Under the pieces are notes generated by a model. It did not search any database and had not been told where the DNA came from. It was given only the letters and a program-made list of their open reading frames with translations. Both the position numbers and the translations under genes were made by a program. From the NCBI GenBank assembly GCA_016720065.1, contig JADJXY010000002.1:1005001-1069000 (forward strand): 64,000 nt of DNA, in the 5' to 3' direction. This document shows positions 1 to 8,707 of the stretch, piece after piece (position 1 is the stretch's first letter; each line of letters begins with the position of its first letter). This stretch comes from Betaproteobacteria bacterium (GTDB taxonomy: Bacteria > Pseudomonadota > Gammaproteobacteria > Burkholderiales > Rhodocyclaceae).

Positions 1-39
1 CTTGTGCTCGGCGGTTTTCTTCATTTCGGCAATCATCAT
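1..39 (-). CDS. frr: Ribosome recycling factor, N-terminal fragment
   Basis: Only the first 13 codons lie in the window (MMIAEMKKTAEHK), running off the left edge. They match the usual start of ribosome recycling factor, which releases ribosomes from mRNA after termination together with EF-G. A GGAGA ribosome binding site lies five bases upstream of the first of two adjacent ATG codons. The gene follows pyrH by eight bases in the order rpsB-tsf-pyrH-frr, the standard bacterial arrangement, which is the main support for the call. Confidence 0.85.
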   Translation of the reverse strand, partial: MMIAEMKKTAEHK

Positions 40-47
40 GTTCTCCG

Positions 48-764
48 TCAGCAATAGACCAGGGTGCCTTCGTCTTCGCCGCACACGACACGCTTCAGGG
101 CGCCGGACTTGAAGATGGAAAACACATTGATGGGCAGTTTCTGATCGCGGCACAGGGCAAAGGCCGTGGCGTCCATGACCGCAAGGTTGCGCGAAATCGC
201 TTCGTTGAAGCTGATCCGGTCATAGCGCGTCGCCGAGGCATCCTTCTTGGGGTCGGCGGTATAGATCCCGTCGACCTTGGTCGCCTTCAGAACGATTTCC
301 GCGCCGATTTCCGATCCCCGCAGCGCCGCCGCGGTATCGGTGGTGAAGAAGGGATTGCCGGTACCGGCACCGAAGACGACGATCTTCCCCTCCTCCAGGT
401 AGCGGATGGCCTTGCCGCGGATGTAGGGCTCGACCACCTGCTCGATATTGAGCGCCGACTGGACCCGGGAATTGAGTCCCGCCTGGCGGAAGGCGTCGGA
501 CAGCGCCATGGCATTCATCACCGTGGCCAGCATGCCCATATAGTCGGCAGTGGCGCGATCCATCCCGGTGGCCGTGCCGGCCATGCCGCGAAAGATGTTG
601 CCGCCGCCGATGACGACGCCGATTTCGACCCCCAGGTCGGCCACTGCCTTGATCTCGCCGACAATGGCCGCGATGGTCTGCGGATTGATGCCATAGGCGT
701 CGTCACCCATCAGGGCTTCGCCGGAGAGCTTCAGGAGAATGCGCTTGTAGCGGGGGCTTGTCAT
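48..764 (-). CDS. pyrH: UMP kinase
   Basis: The 238-residue product belongs to the amino-acid-kinase fold UMP kinases, which phosphorylate UMP to UDP in pyrimidine nucleotide synthesis and act as hexamers. The start is set at the ATG giving MTSPRYKRILLKLSGEAL, because KLSGEAL is the conserved first loop of the family; longer in-frame extensions have no homologous look. The GGGNIFRG loop near residue 55 and the DATA segment near residue 185 are also typical. It lies between tsf (19 bases upstream) and frr and is presumably co-transcribed with rpsB-tsf. Confidence 0.97.
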   Translation of the reverse strand: MTSPRYKRILLKLSGEALMGDDAYGINPQTIAAIVGEIKAVADLGVEIGVVIGGGNIFRGMAGTATGMDRATADYMGMLATVMNAMALSDAFRQAGLNSRVQSALNIEQVVEPYIRGKAIRYLEEGKIVVFGAGTGNPFFTTDTAAALRGSEIGAEIVLKATKVDGIYTADPKKDASATRYDRISFNEAISRNLAVMDATAFALCRDQKLPINVFSIFKSGALKRVVCGEDEGTLVYC

Positions 765-783
765 CGGCGTCGACCTCCGGATA

Positions 784-1677
784 TCACTTCTGGGCAGCGG
801 CGGCCTGGGCGGCCACTTCGGCGGCAAAGTCGGACACCTTCTTCTCGATGCCCTCGCCCACCACATAAAGGGTGAAACCGGCCACGGAAGCGCCCTTCTG
901 CTTCAGCAGTTGTTCGATGGTCTGCTTGCCGTCCTCGGCCTTGACGAAGACCTGGGCCAGCAGCGTGACTTCCTTGAGGAATTTCTGCACCGTGCCCTCG
1001 GCGATCTTTTCCAGCATGGCTTCCGGCTTGTTGTCGGCACGGGCCTTCTCGATGGCGATACGGCGCTCGGTGTCCAGCAGTTCGGCAGAAACGCCCGAGG
1101 CGTCGAGGGCCCTGGGCTTGGCCGCGGCGATGTGCATGGCCAGATCCTTGGCCAGTTGATCGTCACCGCCGACCACATCGATCAGGACGCCGATCTTGGA
1201 GCCGCCATGGACGTAGGAGCTCAGCTTGCCCTTGGCTTCGTAGCGGACAAAGCGGCGAATGGACATGTTTTCGCCAATCTTGCCCACCAGCGCGGAGCGG
1301 GTCGACTCGACCGTGCCCTCGCCCATGGGCAGCGCGGAAAGCGCAGCGACATCGGCCGGGGCCCGGTTCGCCACCAGATCAGCGCAACCCTTGGAAAGGG
1401 CGATGAATTCGTCGTTCTTGGCCACGAAGTCGGTCTCGCTATTGACTTCGACCAGAGCGCCCAGCTTGCTGTCCCCGGACAGATAGATTCCGACCACGCC
1501 TTCTGCGGCGATGCGGGCGGCGGCCTTGGTCGCCTTGTTGCCGAGCTTGACGCGAAGGATTTCCTCCGCCTTGCCCATATCCCCGTCGGCTTCGGTGAGG
1601 GCCTTCTTGCATTCCATCATGGGTGCGTCGGTCTTGCCGCGCAGTTCAGCCACCATGCTTGCGGTAATTGCCGCCAT
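784..1677 (-). CDS. tsf: Translation elongation factor Ts
   Basis: The 297-residue protein is EF-Ts, the nucleotide exchange factor that regenerates EF-Tu-GTP. The N-terminal segment (ITASMVAELRGKTDAPMMEC) is the family UBA-like helical domain, and the motif TDFVAKND near residue 80 contacts EF-Tu in characterised homologues. Length is normal for a proteobacterial EF-Ts. It is second in the rpsB-tsf-pyrH-frr operon. The 88-base gap to rpsB is unusual in holding short tandem repeats (see 1732-1762). Confidence 0.98.
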   Translation of the reverse strand: MAAITASMVAELRGKTDAPMMECKKALTEADGDMGKAEEILRVKLGNKATKAAARIAAEGVVGIYLSGDSKLGALVEVNSETDFVAKNDEFIALSKGCADLVANRAPADVAALSALPMGEGTVESTRSALVGKIGENMSIRRFVRYEAKGKLSSYVHGGSKIGVLIDVVGGDDQLAKDLAMHIAAAKPRALDASGVSAELLDTERRIAIEKARADNKPEAMLEKIAEGTVQKFLKEVTLLAQVFVKAEDGKQTIEQLLKQKGASVAGFTLYVVGEGIEKKVSDFAAEVAAQAAAAQK

Positions 1678-1731
1678 TCGATTCTCCTAGATGCGTGAGG
1701 AGCAAGGTGGGAGGAGCAAGGCGTGAAGGAC

Positions 1732-1762
1732 ACCCCTCACCCCTCGCCCCTCACCCCTCACC
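1732..1762. repeat. Heptamer tandem repeat between rpsB and tsf
   Basis: Four and a half copies of a 7-base unit (ACCCCTC, one copy starting with G) run head to tail in the rpsB-tsf spacer. A second short repetition, GAGGAGCAAGG occurring twice, lies beside it at about 1696-1721. On the transcribed strand the tract reads as GGGGTGA-type repeats. No hairpin or terminator is obvious. It probably arose by slippage; a role in setting the S2/EF-Ts ratio is only a possibility. Confidence 0.8.
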
Positions 1763-1765
1763 GTA

Positions 1766-2515
1766 TTACTGTGCCGACTCTTCCTCGACTTCGACGAACT
1801 CATCGTCGCCGCCGGCGGCAACGATTTCCTGGACCACCTGGCTGCGGCCTTCGAGGATGGCGTCGGCGACGCCGCGGGCGTAGAGGCGGATGGCGCGGGA
1901 AGAATCGTCGTTACCCGGGATGACGTAATGGACGCCTTCCGGGGAGTGATTGGTATCGACCACGCCGATGACCGGGATACCCAGCTTGCTGGCTTCGGTA
2001 ACGGCGATCTTGTGGTAGCCGACGTCGACGATGAAGATGGCGTCGGGCAGGCCATTCATGTCCTTGATGCCACCGATGGACTTCTGCAGTTTTTCCAGTT
2101 CGCGGCGGAAGGTCAGGGCTTCCTTCTTGGGCATCTTTTCCAGATCGCCGGCCTCGACGGCCAGTTCCATGTCGCGCAGGCGCTTGATGGACGTCTTGAC
2201 GGTCTTGAAATTGGTCAGCATGCCGCCCAGCCAGCGCTGGTCGACGTAGGGTGCCGCGGCACGCTGGGCTTCCTCGGCCATGATTTCGCGGGCCTGACGC
2301 TTGGTGCCGACGAAGAGGATGTTGCCCCGCTTGCCAGCCAGCTTCTTCACGAAAGCCATGGCTTCGTTGTACTTGCCCAGGGTCTGTTCCAGGTTGACGA
2401 TGTGGATCTTGTTGCGGGCACCGAAGATGTAGGGCGCCATCTTGGGGCACCAGAAACGGGTCTGGTGGCCGAAGTGTACGCCGGCCTCCAGCATTTGACG
2501 CATGGTCACGGACAT
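1766..2515 (-). CDS. rpsB: 30S ribosomal protein S2
   Basis: The 249-residue protein is ribosomal protein S2. The conserved N-terminus (MSVTMRQMLEAGVHFGHQTR) and the segment ARGVADAILEG near the C-terminus are diagnostic. The start is fixed by the strong AAAGGAG site eight bases before this ATG; an upstream in-frame extension of ten codons runs through that site and is rejected. It heads the operon rpsB-tsf-pyrH-frr. In other bacteria S2 represses its own operon through the mRNA leader; the 150-base leader here could serve that, but no specific structure was identified. Confidence 0.98.
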   Translation of the reverse strand: MSVTMRQMLEAGVHFGHQTRFWCPKMAPYIFGARNKIHIVNLEQTLGKYNEAMAFVKKLAGKRGNILFVGTKRQAREIMAEEAQRAAAPYVDQRWLGGMLTNFKTVKTSIKRLRDMELAVEAGDLEKMPKKEALTFRRELEKLQKSIGGIKDMNGLPDAIFIVDVGYHKIAVTEASKLGIPVIGVVDTNHSPEGVHYVIPGNDDSSRAIRLYARGVADAILEGRSQVVQEIVAAGGDDEFVEVEEESAQ

Positions 2516-2669
2516 TTGTAACTCCTTTAAGGGTTGGACCGCCACCCGCCGCCAACGCCCGCCAGGCTTGACTCTCTGGCAGGCACCCTTAACCGGCGGG
2601 TGTGAGGGATGACGCCGGGCACCGCGCCCGTCGCCGTTTGATCGGACTTGCGCCCGAAAAAACTTTTGG

Positions 2670-2698
2670 ATTGTACTACGGGGCCGCCCGGGAAAGAA
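2670..2698 (-). promoter_or_regulatory. Candidate sigma-70 promoter for the rpsB operon
   Basis: On the minus strand a TACAAT hexamer (2670-2675) is preceded at 17 bases by TTCTTT (2693-2698), a weak -35. It lies about 155 bases before rpsB and just after the rfbD terminator-like hairpin, the right place for the operon promoter. The -10 is good and the -35 is poor, so the call is tentative. Confidence 0.4.
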
Positions 2699-2702
2699 GT
2701 CC

Positions 2703-2721
2703 CCAGGCGGATTCCGCCTGG
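2703..2721 (-). terminator. Hairpin after rfbD
   Basis: A perfect 8-bp stem (CCAGGCGG / CCGCCTGG) with a three-base loop begins two bases after the rfbD stop. It is followed on the minus strand by a short pyrimidine run (CTTCTTTCCC) rather than a true T tract. It would separate rfbD transcription from the rpsB operon. Confidence 0.5.
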
Positions 2722-2723
2722 AA

Positions 2724-3632
2724 TCAGTAGCCGTTTTGCTTCAACGCCAGGAGCTGCAAGACCCTTTCCAGATAGGGCTGCCAGGAGGGCATGAGCAGGC
2801 CGAAATCTGCTTCGAGGCGCCCGCAATCGAGGCGCGAGTTGCGGGGGCGCCGGGCCGGCGTTGGATATTCGGCCGTGGTGATGGCGCGGATCGCCTCGGG
2901 TGCCAGCTTCAAGGCGAAGCCCTGGGCAGTGGCCAGGGTCACGATGCGCTGGGCGAAGGCGTGCCAGCTCACCGGGTCCGCCGCCGCCAGGTGGTAGAGG
3001 CGCGCTTCGCCGGGGGGCAGCAGATTTCCTCGCCTTACCGCAGCGACGGCCAGACCGCTCACCGTCGCAATGAGCGCCGCCGGCGTGGGGCTGCCGGTCT
3101 GGTCGGCGACCACGTTGAGCGCATCCCGCTCCCGCGCCAGACGCAGGATGGTCTTGACGAAATTCCCGCCCCGGGCGCCGAAGACCCAACTGGTTCGGAA
3201 AATGAGCGCCCGAGCGCCCGCCGCGGCGATGGCCTCCTCCCCCTCCCGCTTGGTCCGGCCGTAGACGCTGGCCGGGGCGGTGGGATCGTCCTCCCGGTAG
3301 GGGCCCTCCTTTTCCCCGTCGAACACGTAATCCGTCGAGTAATGCATCAGCAGCGCACCGCTGCGGGCGGCCTCGGCGGCCAGGAGGCCGGGCACCTCGG
3401 CATTGATGCGCCGGGCAAGATCGGGTTCGCTTTCCGCCTTATCCACCGCCGTATAGGCGGCGGCGTTGACGATGATCTGGGGCGCCACCCGGCGCACGGC
3501 GGCCCGCAGGGCATCGAGGTCGGTCAGGTCGCAATCGTCGCGGGCCAGGGCGGTCAGGGGGCCGTGGGGCGCCAGGGAGCGCTGCAACTGCCAGCCGACC
3601 TGGCCGTCGCGCCCGAAGAGAAGAATGGACAT
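2724..3632 (-). CDS. rfbD: dTDP-4-dehydrorhamnose reductase
   Basis: The 302-residue protein is an extended short-chain dehydrogenase of the RmlD/RfbD type, catalysing the last step of dTDP-L-rhamnose synthesis, NAD(P)H-dependent reduction of dTDP-4-dehydrorhamnose. Visible features are the nucleotide-binding loop GRDGQVG at residues 7-13, the YSTDYVFDG segment near residue 105 and the catalytic Tyr-x-x-x-Lys (YGRTK) near residue 128. It begins at the ATG giving MSILLFGRDGQVG because the Rossmann strand must start there. It is solitary: no rfbA, B or C lies nearby, so the other rhamnose genes must be elsewhere. It is divergent from map. Confidence 0.93.
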   Translation of the reverse strand: MSILLFGRDGQVGWQLQRSLAPHGPLTALARDDCDLTDLDALRAAVRRVAPQIIVNAAAYTAVDKAESEPDLARRINAEVPGLLAAEAARSGALLMHYSTDYVFDGEKEGPYREDDPTAPASVYGRTKREGEEAIAAAGARALIFRTSWVFGARGGNFVKTILRLARERDALNVVADQTGSPTPAALIATVSGLAVAAVRRGNLLPPGEARLYHLAAADPVSWHAFAQRIVTLATAQGFALKLAPEAIRAITTAEYPTPARRPRNSRLDCGRLEADFGLLMPSWQPYLERVLQLLALKQNGY

Positions 3633-3754
3633 GGGACTATTCCGTAGCACAGAAGTGAGAGGCGGGAAGTATGCCGCCGCCGGCCGGCTTTGAGAAATGG
3701 GACGCATAATCTATCCTTCGCCCCTTCCCCAACGCCCCCCGCAGAGCCAATTAC

Positions 3755-4555
3755 ATGGGCATTCAGATCAAGACGCCGGAAGCCATCGAGAAAATGCGCG
3801 TCGCCGGGCGCCTGGCCGCCGAGGTGCTCGATTACATCGAACCCTTCGTCAAGGCCGGCATCACCACCGACGAACTCGACCGTCTGTGCCACAACTACAT
3901 GGTGGACGTGCAGGGCTGCGTTCCGGCGCCCCTCAATTACGCCCCCGCCGGCTACAAGCCCTACCCCAAGTCCATCTGCACCTCGGTCAATCACCAGGTC
4001 TGCCACGGCGTCCCGGGGGACAAGGCCCTCAAGAACGGCGACATCGTCAATCTCGACATCACCACCATCAAGGACGGCTATCACGGCGATACCAGCCGCA
4101 TGTTCGTGGTGGGCGAGGGGTCCATCCAGGCCCGCCGCCTGTGCGACATCACCTTCGAATGCCTCTGGCTGGGCATTGCCGCCGTGCGCCCCGGGGCCTT
4201 TCTGGGCGACATCGGCGCCGCCATCCAGAAGCATGCCGAGAAGAACGGCTACTCGGTGGTGCGGGAATTCTGCGGCCACGGCATAGGCGAACGCTTTCAC
4301 GAGGAACCCCAGGTCCTGCACTACGGCAAGGCGGGAAGCGGCGTCCCGTTGAAGACCGGCATGATTTTCACCATCGAACCCATGATCAACGCCGGCAAGG
4401 CGGCGATCCGGGAACTGGCCGACGGCTGGACCATCGTCACCAAGGACCACAGCCTGTCGGCCCAATGGGAACACACCCTGGTGGTTACCGAAACGGGCTA
4501 CGAAGTCCTGACGGTCTCCGCCGGAACCCGGCCCAAGCCAGACTGGATCAAATGA
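3755..4555 (+). CDS. map: Methionine aminopeptidase type I
   Basis: The 266-residue protein removes the N-terminal methionine from nascent proteins. All five metal ligands of the family are visible: Asp in NLDIT, Asp in GDTSRMF, His in CGHGIG, and the two Glu in FTIEP and WEHTL. There is no N-terminal zinc-finger or SH3 extension, so it is the short class Ia form. In many proteobacteria map is divergent from and next to rpsB; here rfbD lies between them. Its stop overlaps the glnD start (ATGA), implying translational coupling. Confidence 0.98.
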   Translation: MGIQIKTPEAIEKMRVAGRLAAEVLDYIEPFVKAGITTDELDRLCHNYMVDVQGCVPAPLNYAPAGYKPYPKSICTSVNHQVCHGVPGDKALKNGDIVNLDITTIKDGYHGDTSRMFVVGEGSIQARRLCDITFECLWLGIAAVRPGAFLGDIGAAIQKHAEKNGYSVVREFCGHGIGERFHEEPQVLHYGKAGSGVPLKTGMIFTIEPMINAGKAAIRELADGWTIVTKDHSLSAQWEHTLVVTETGYEVLTVSAGTRPKPDWIK

Positions 4556-7113
4556 AGCTGCCCGATGTGGCCGCCCTGCGCGCCCAGGTCAAGGCGGATC
4601 AGGAAGCCCTGCGGGGCGAATACGCCGACCACGGCGATGCGCGGCGCCTGCTGGTTTCCCGCTGCGCCCGGGTGGACGACGTGCTCACCCGCCTGTGGAA
4701 GGAACTGCGCTTCCCGGCCAGCCTTTCCCTCGCTGCCGTTGGAGGTTACGGACGGGGAGAACTGTACCCCTCCTCCGACGTCGATCTGCTCATCCTCCTG
4801 CCCGCCGAACCGGATGCCGCCCTGCAGGCCCGGCTGGAAGCCCTGGTCGGCTGCTTCTGGGACATCGGGCTGGAAATCGGCCACAGCGTCCGCACCATCG
4901 AAGACTGCCTGTCCGAGGCGCAAAAGGAGATCACGGTCCAGACCGCCCTCCTCGAAGCCCGGCTCCTGGCCGGCAATACCCGCCTGTTCACACGTTTCGA
5001 GCGTGCCCTGCGCGAAGACCTCGATCCGCTGCACTTCTTCCAGGCCAAACGCCTGGAGCAGCAGGAACGCTACCTGCGCTTCGCCGAGACCCCCTACAGC
5101 CTGGAACCCAATTGCAAGGAATCTCCCGGCGGGCTGCGGGACCTCCAGGTGATTTTCTGGATTTCCCAGGCCAGCGGCTATGGCGCTGCCTGGTCGGACC
5201 TGGAACGCTGTGGCTTCCTGACCCGGGAAGAAATGCAGCACGCCGAACGCTGCGAGGACTACCTGCGCCATCTGCGCATCCGTCTCCACCTGCACCTGGG
5301 GCGGCGGGAGGACCGGCTGCTCTTCGACTACCAGAACGCCCTGGCGGCCCAGTTCGGCTTCGAGGCCACCGAAGCCCGGCGTGCCTCCGAACAGCTCATG
5401 CAGGAGTATTACCGCAACGCCAAGGCCATCACCGGCCTCAATACCATCCTGCTGCAGAACATCGGCGCCGCCCTCTATCCCCATCGCGACATGCCGCCGG
5501 AGATCCTGGACGACCACTTCCAGGCCGTGGGCGATCTCCTGGACGTACGCAGCGAATCGCTTTTCGAGCAAAAGCCCTCCGCCATCTTCGACGCCTTCCT
5601 GCTCATGCAGGAATTCTCCGACCTCAAGGGCATGACGGCCCGCACCCTGCGCGCCCTGTGGCGAGCCCGGGAACGCATCACGCCGGAATTCCGCGCCGAT
5701 CCGGCCAACCGCGCCCTCTTCCTGCGCCTCTTCCAGAGCCCGCGGGGCCTGGTGCATGAATTCCGTCGCCTCAACCAGTTGGACATCCTGGGCGCCTACC
5801 TCCCGGCCTGGGGCCGCATCGTGGGCCAGATGCAGCACGACCTTTTCCACGTCTATACCGTGGACCAGCACATCCTCCAGGTCATGCGCAACCTGCGCCG
5901 CTTCACCATGGCGGAATTCGCCCACGAATATCCGCTCTGCTCGCGGGTCATCAGCGACTTCGACCGCCACTGGCTGCTCTACGTCGCCGCCATCTTCCAC
6001 GACATCGCCAAGGGCCGCGGCGGCGACCATTCCGAACTGGGCATGGCGGACGCCCGGGAATTCTGCGCAGCCCACGCCCTGGACCCGGACGACAGCGAAC
6101 TGGTCGTCTGGCTGGTAAAAAACCATCTCGTCATGTCCCAGGTGGCCCAAAAGGAAGACCTCACCGACCCGGACGTGATCTCCGCCTTCGCCGCCCGGGT
6201 CGGCGACTCCCGCCATCTGGCCGCCCTCTATCTCCTCACCCACGCCGACATCCGGGGCACCAGCCCCAAGGTCTGGAACAACTGGAAGGGCAAGTTGCTC
6301 GCCGACCTCTACTACCAGACCCTGCACCGCCTGGATCAGGACCACGCCCCGGCCCCCCACGGCATCATCGCCGACCGCCAGGCCGAGGCCATGCGCCTCT
6401 TGCGCTACTTTGCCCTGTCAGGAACGGTCCACGAGCGCCTGTGGAGCCAGCTCGACACCGTCTATTTTCTGCGTCACTCGGCGGAGGAAATCGCCTGGCA
6501 CACCCGTTCGCTGCATTACCGCATCCACAACGACCAGCCGGTGGTGCGCGCCAAACCCAATTCGGAAGGCGACGGCCTGCAAGTCATGGTCTACACCCGC
6601 GACCAGCCTGACCTCTTCGTCCGCCTGGTCGGCTTCTTCGCCCGCAACGCCTACAACATCGTCGACGCCAAGGTGCACACCACCCGCCACGGCTACGCCC
6701 TGGACAGTTTCGTGGTCCTCGACGTGGCCGAGCGGGACAACGACCGCGAAATGGTCGCCTTCATCGAACACGAACTTGCCGAGCGCCTCATCCACCAGCC
6801 CCCCCCCGACACGCCCACCAGCGGGCGCCTGTCACGCCAGGTGAAACATTTCCCCATCGAACCGGAAGTCTCGATCCGCTCCGATGAAAAAGGCGCCTAT
6901 TACGTCCTCAACCTGGTGGCGGCCGACCGCCCCGGCCTGCTCTACACCGTGGCGACCACCCTGGCCGAATTCGGCGCCAACCTGCACACCGCCAAGATCG
7001 CCACCCTGGGGGAGCGGGTCGAGGACGTCTTCCTGCTCAGCGGCGGCGATCTGGTGAGCAGCGGCAGCCGCATCCAGCTGGAAACCGAACTCATGGAACG
7101 CCTCAAAGTCTGA
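4552..7113 (+). CDS. glnD: PII uridylyltransferase / uridylyl-removing enzyme
   Basis: The 853-residue bifunctional enzyme uridylylates and deuridylylates PII signalling proteins (GlnB/GlnK) according to glutamine level, controlling nitrogen assimilation. Domains in order: nucleotidyltransferase with GGYGRGEL and SDVDLL at residues 64-80; helical linker; HD domain with the His-Asp pair at 483-484 (HDIAKGRGGDHSE); two C-terminal ACT domains that sense glutamine, starting near residues 695 and 790. Length is normal. The start is the ATG inside the map stop (ATGA); no extension is needed to reach the family N-terminus. map-glnD linkage is common in betaproteobacteria. Confidence 0.97.
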   Translation: MKLPDVAALRAQVKADQEALRGEYADHGDARRLLVSRCARVDDVLTRLWKELRFPASLSLAAVGGYGRGELYPSSDVDLLILLPAEPDAALQARLEALVGCFWDIGLEIGHSVRTIEDCLSEAQKEITVQTALLEARLLAGNTRLFTRFERALREDLDPLHFFQAKRLEQQERYLRFAETPYSLEPNCKESPGGLRDLQVIFWISQASGYGAAWSDLERCGFLTREEMQHAERCEDYLRHLRIRLHLHLGRREDRLLFDYQNALAAQFGFEATEARRASEQLMQEYYRNAKAITGLNTILLQNIGAALYPHRDMPPEILDDHFQAVGDLLDVRSESLFEQKPSAIFDAFLLMQEFSDLKGMTARTLRALWRARERITPEFRADPANRALFLRLFQSPRGLVHEFRRLNQLDILGAYLPAWGRIVGQMQHDLFHVYTVDQHILQVMRNLRRFTMAEFAHEYPLCSRVISDFDRHWLLYVAAIFHDIAKGRGGDHSELGMADAREFCAAHALDPDDSELVVWLVKNHLVMSQVAQKEDLTDPDVISAFAARVGDSRHLAALYLLTHADIRGTSPKVWNNWKGKLLADLYYQTLHRLDQDHAPAPHGIIADRQAEAMRLLRYFALSGTVHERLWSQLDTVYFLRHSAEEIAWHTRSLHYRIHNDQPVVRAKPNSEGDGLQVMVYTRDQPDLFVRLVGFFARNAYNIVDAKVHTTRHGYALDSFVVLDVAERDNDREMVAFIEHELAERLIHQPPPDTPTSGRLSRQVKHFPIEPEVSIRSDEKGAYYVLNLVAADRPGLLYTVATTLAEFGANLHTAKIATLGERVEDVFLLSGGDLVSSGSRIQLETELMERLKV

Positions 7114-7212
7114 CCGGCAAGCCTGCCGTCGTCAGCCGGCGACCGGGTTCGCTCGTTGAACCGGAAATGACTGGCGCGTGTTCCCTGCGCCCCCCCTGCC
7201 CCGGGAGTCCCC

Positions 7213-7827
7213 ATGACCCGCTTCCGTTTCGTCTGCCTCGCCGCCGCCGCGCTGCTCCTCGCTCCCGCCGCCGGCGCCGACGCCTTCAAATGCCGCAGCC
7301 CGGACGGCCGCGTGGTGATCTCCAGCGAACCCTGCACCGCCGGCAGCCGCACCGAGACCGTCACCCCGGCGGAAAAAATCAGCCCCGAACAAAAGGCCGA
7401 AGCGGAAAAGCAATTGGCCCGGGAGCGCGAAGCCCTGGCAGAACGGGAACGCCTGCGGGACGACGACGCCCGGCGGGATCAGGACAGCCAGCGCCGCCTG
7501 GCCGAGGAAGAATCCGCCCGCCGCAGCCGCTGCCTGGAAAGCGCCCAGCGGGAACCCGACGCCACGCAACGTGCCAACCTCATCGCCGCCTGCCAGGGCA
7601 CCGCCCCCGCGTCACCGGCGGTGGCCCCGCAACCCGTCTATGTGCCCGTAGTGCCGGTCCGGCCCCACAATCCCCGTGACGCCTGCCCGGGCGGGCGCTG
7701 CCCTCCTCCATCGCCGCCGCCCCCGGCCACACCGCCTCCCTCCCCCTCCGGTGGCCGCTACGCCCCCTCGGCCGACCCACCGCGCAAGAATTGCCAGCCG
7801 GTGGGCGGGACCATCCGCTGCGATTGA
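7213..7827 (+). CDS. Secreted DUF4124-like protein with proline-rich tail
   Basis: A 204-residue protein of unknown function. Residues 1-23 form a signal peptide (hydrophobic core AAAALLLAP, cleavage near AGA/DAF). The following FKCRSPDGRVVISSEPC segment resembles DUF4124, a short beta module of periplasmic proteins. Residues about 50-105 are charged and predicted coiled coil (repeated REREALAERERLR type). Residues about 130-185 are rich in proline, and two cysteines lie near the C-terminus. It probably sits in the periplasm. It is 99 bases downstream of glnD and is not clearly part of that operon. Confidence 0.75.
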   Translation: MTRFRFVCLAAAALLLAPAAGADAFKCRSPDGRVVISSEPCTAGSRTETVTPAEKISPEQKAEAEKQLAREREALAERERLRDDDARRDQDSQRRLAEEESARRSRCLESAQREPDATQRANLIAACQGTAPASPAVAPQPVYVPVVPVRPHNPRDACPGGRCPPPSPPPPATPPPSPSGGRYAPSADPPRKNCQPVGGTIRCD

Positions 7828-7872
7828 AGACGCTCTGTGGGGCCGGGGTGGCGGCCGCTCAGCACCCCGCGC

Positions 7873-8670
7873 TCAGCCCCCTCTCGCCCGCGCCTGCCGG
7901 GCCGCCGCCAGAAAGTCCAGCATGATGGGGCCGCTGTCGAGGAGATCCGGGCTGTCCCGGTGGAATTCCGGGTGCCATTGGAAACCCGCCACGTAGCCGG
8001 CCCCCTTCCAGCGGATGGCCTCGATGATGCCGTCGCCGGACTGCGCTTCCACCAGCAGATCGTTGCCCAGGCGGTCGATGGCCTGGTGGTGGATGCTGAT
8101 GACCCGGCCGTGGAAGCGTCCGGGGTAGATTTCGGCCAGTCGCGTGTCGGGGATGAGGACGACCTCGTGCTGGTGGGCGTCGTAGAGCACCGGCTCCACA
8201 TGGCGGGCGGCCTGCGGGCGCTGGGTGGCGATGTCCTGCACCAGGGTGCCGCCCAGGGCAACGTTGATGAGCTGATGGCCGCGGCAGATACCCAGCACCG
8301 GCTTGCCCTGGATGACGAATTCCCAGAACAGCTCGATCTCGTAGCGGTCGCGGACGCGGTCGCCGTGCCAATCGGCCCGTAGCGGCGCCATGCCGTAGCT
8401 CTCCGGCGCCATGTCGGCGCCGCCCTGGAGGATGAGGGCGTCCAGTTCCTGCACGTAGCTGCTGACCGAAATCGAGCGCCGCTGCACCCCGCCGCCGGCC
8501 TCGATGGTGGGCACCATAAAGGCCAGCGCCCCGTGGGCCATCACCCAATGGGCGATGGACTGCTCCAGGTATTGCAGGGTCTTGCCCGGGAAATTCAGCT
8601 CCCGCGGCGGTTCGTGCATGAGGCGGGCGGAAAGCCCGATGCGCAGGGGGCGGCCGTCGCCGGGTGTCAT
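7873..8670 (-). CDS. Class I glutamine amidotransferase-like gamma-glutamyl hydrolase
   Basis: The 265-residue protein is a stand-alone class I GATase of the peptidase C26 type, the family of PuuD (gamma-glutamyl-GABA hydrolase). The nucleophile elbow GICRGHQL carries the catalytic Cys, and GFQWHPEF carries the His-x-Glu pair. The ATG giving MTPGDGRPLRIGLSARL is chosen since the fold starts there. It is the last gene of a three-gene leftward unit, 37 bases after a YbdK-type ligase that makes gamma-glutamyl bonds, so it may cleave what the ligase makes. The substrate is unknown. Confidence 0.85.
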   Translation of the reverse strand: MTPGDGRPLRIGLSARLMHEPPRELNFPGKTLQYLEQSIAHWVMAHGALAFMVPTIEAGGGVQRRSISVSSYVQELDALILQGGADMAPESYGMAPLRADWHGDRVRDRYEIELFWEFVIQGKPVLGICRGHQLINVALGGTLVQDIATQRPQAARHVEPVLYDAHQHEVVLIPDTRLAEIYPGRFHGRVISIHHQAIDRLGNDLLVEAQSGDGIIEAIRWKGAGYVAGFQWHPEFHRDSPDLLDSGPIMLDFLAAARQARARGG

Positions 8671-8707
8671 GTTCAGCGCCTGTAACGTGTCGGGGCGAAC
8701 AGGGTGT

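Noticed and set aside
2516..2669. Structured S2-binding leader before rpsB
   Set aside because: Expected from other bacteria, but no specific pairing pattern could be supported by eye.
4498..6360. 620-codon open frame antisense to glnD
   Set aside because: It mirrors the codon pattern of a strongly supported gene; the product is low complexity with no motif.
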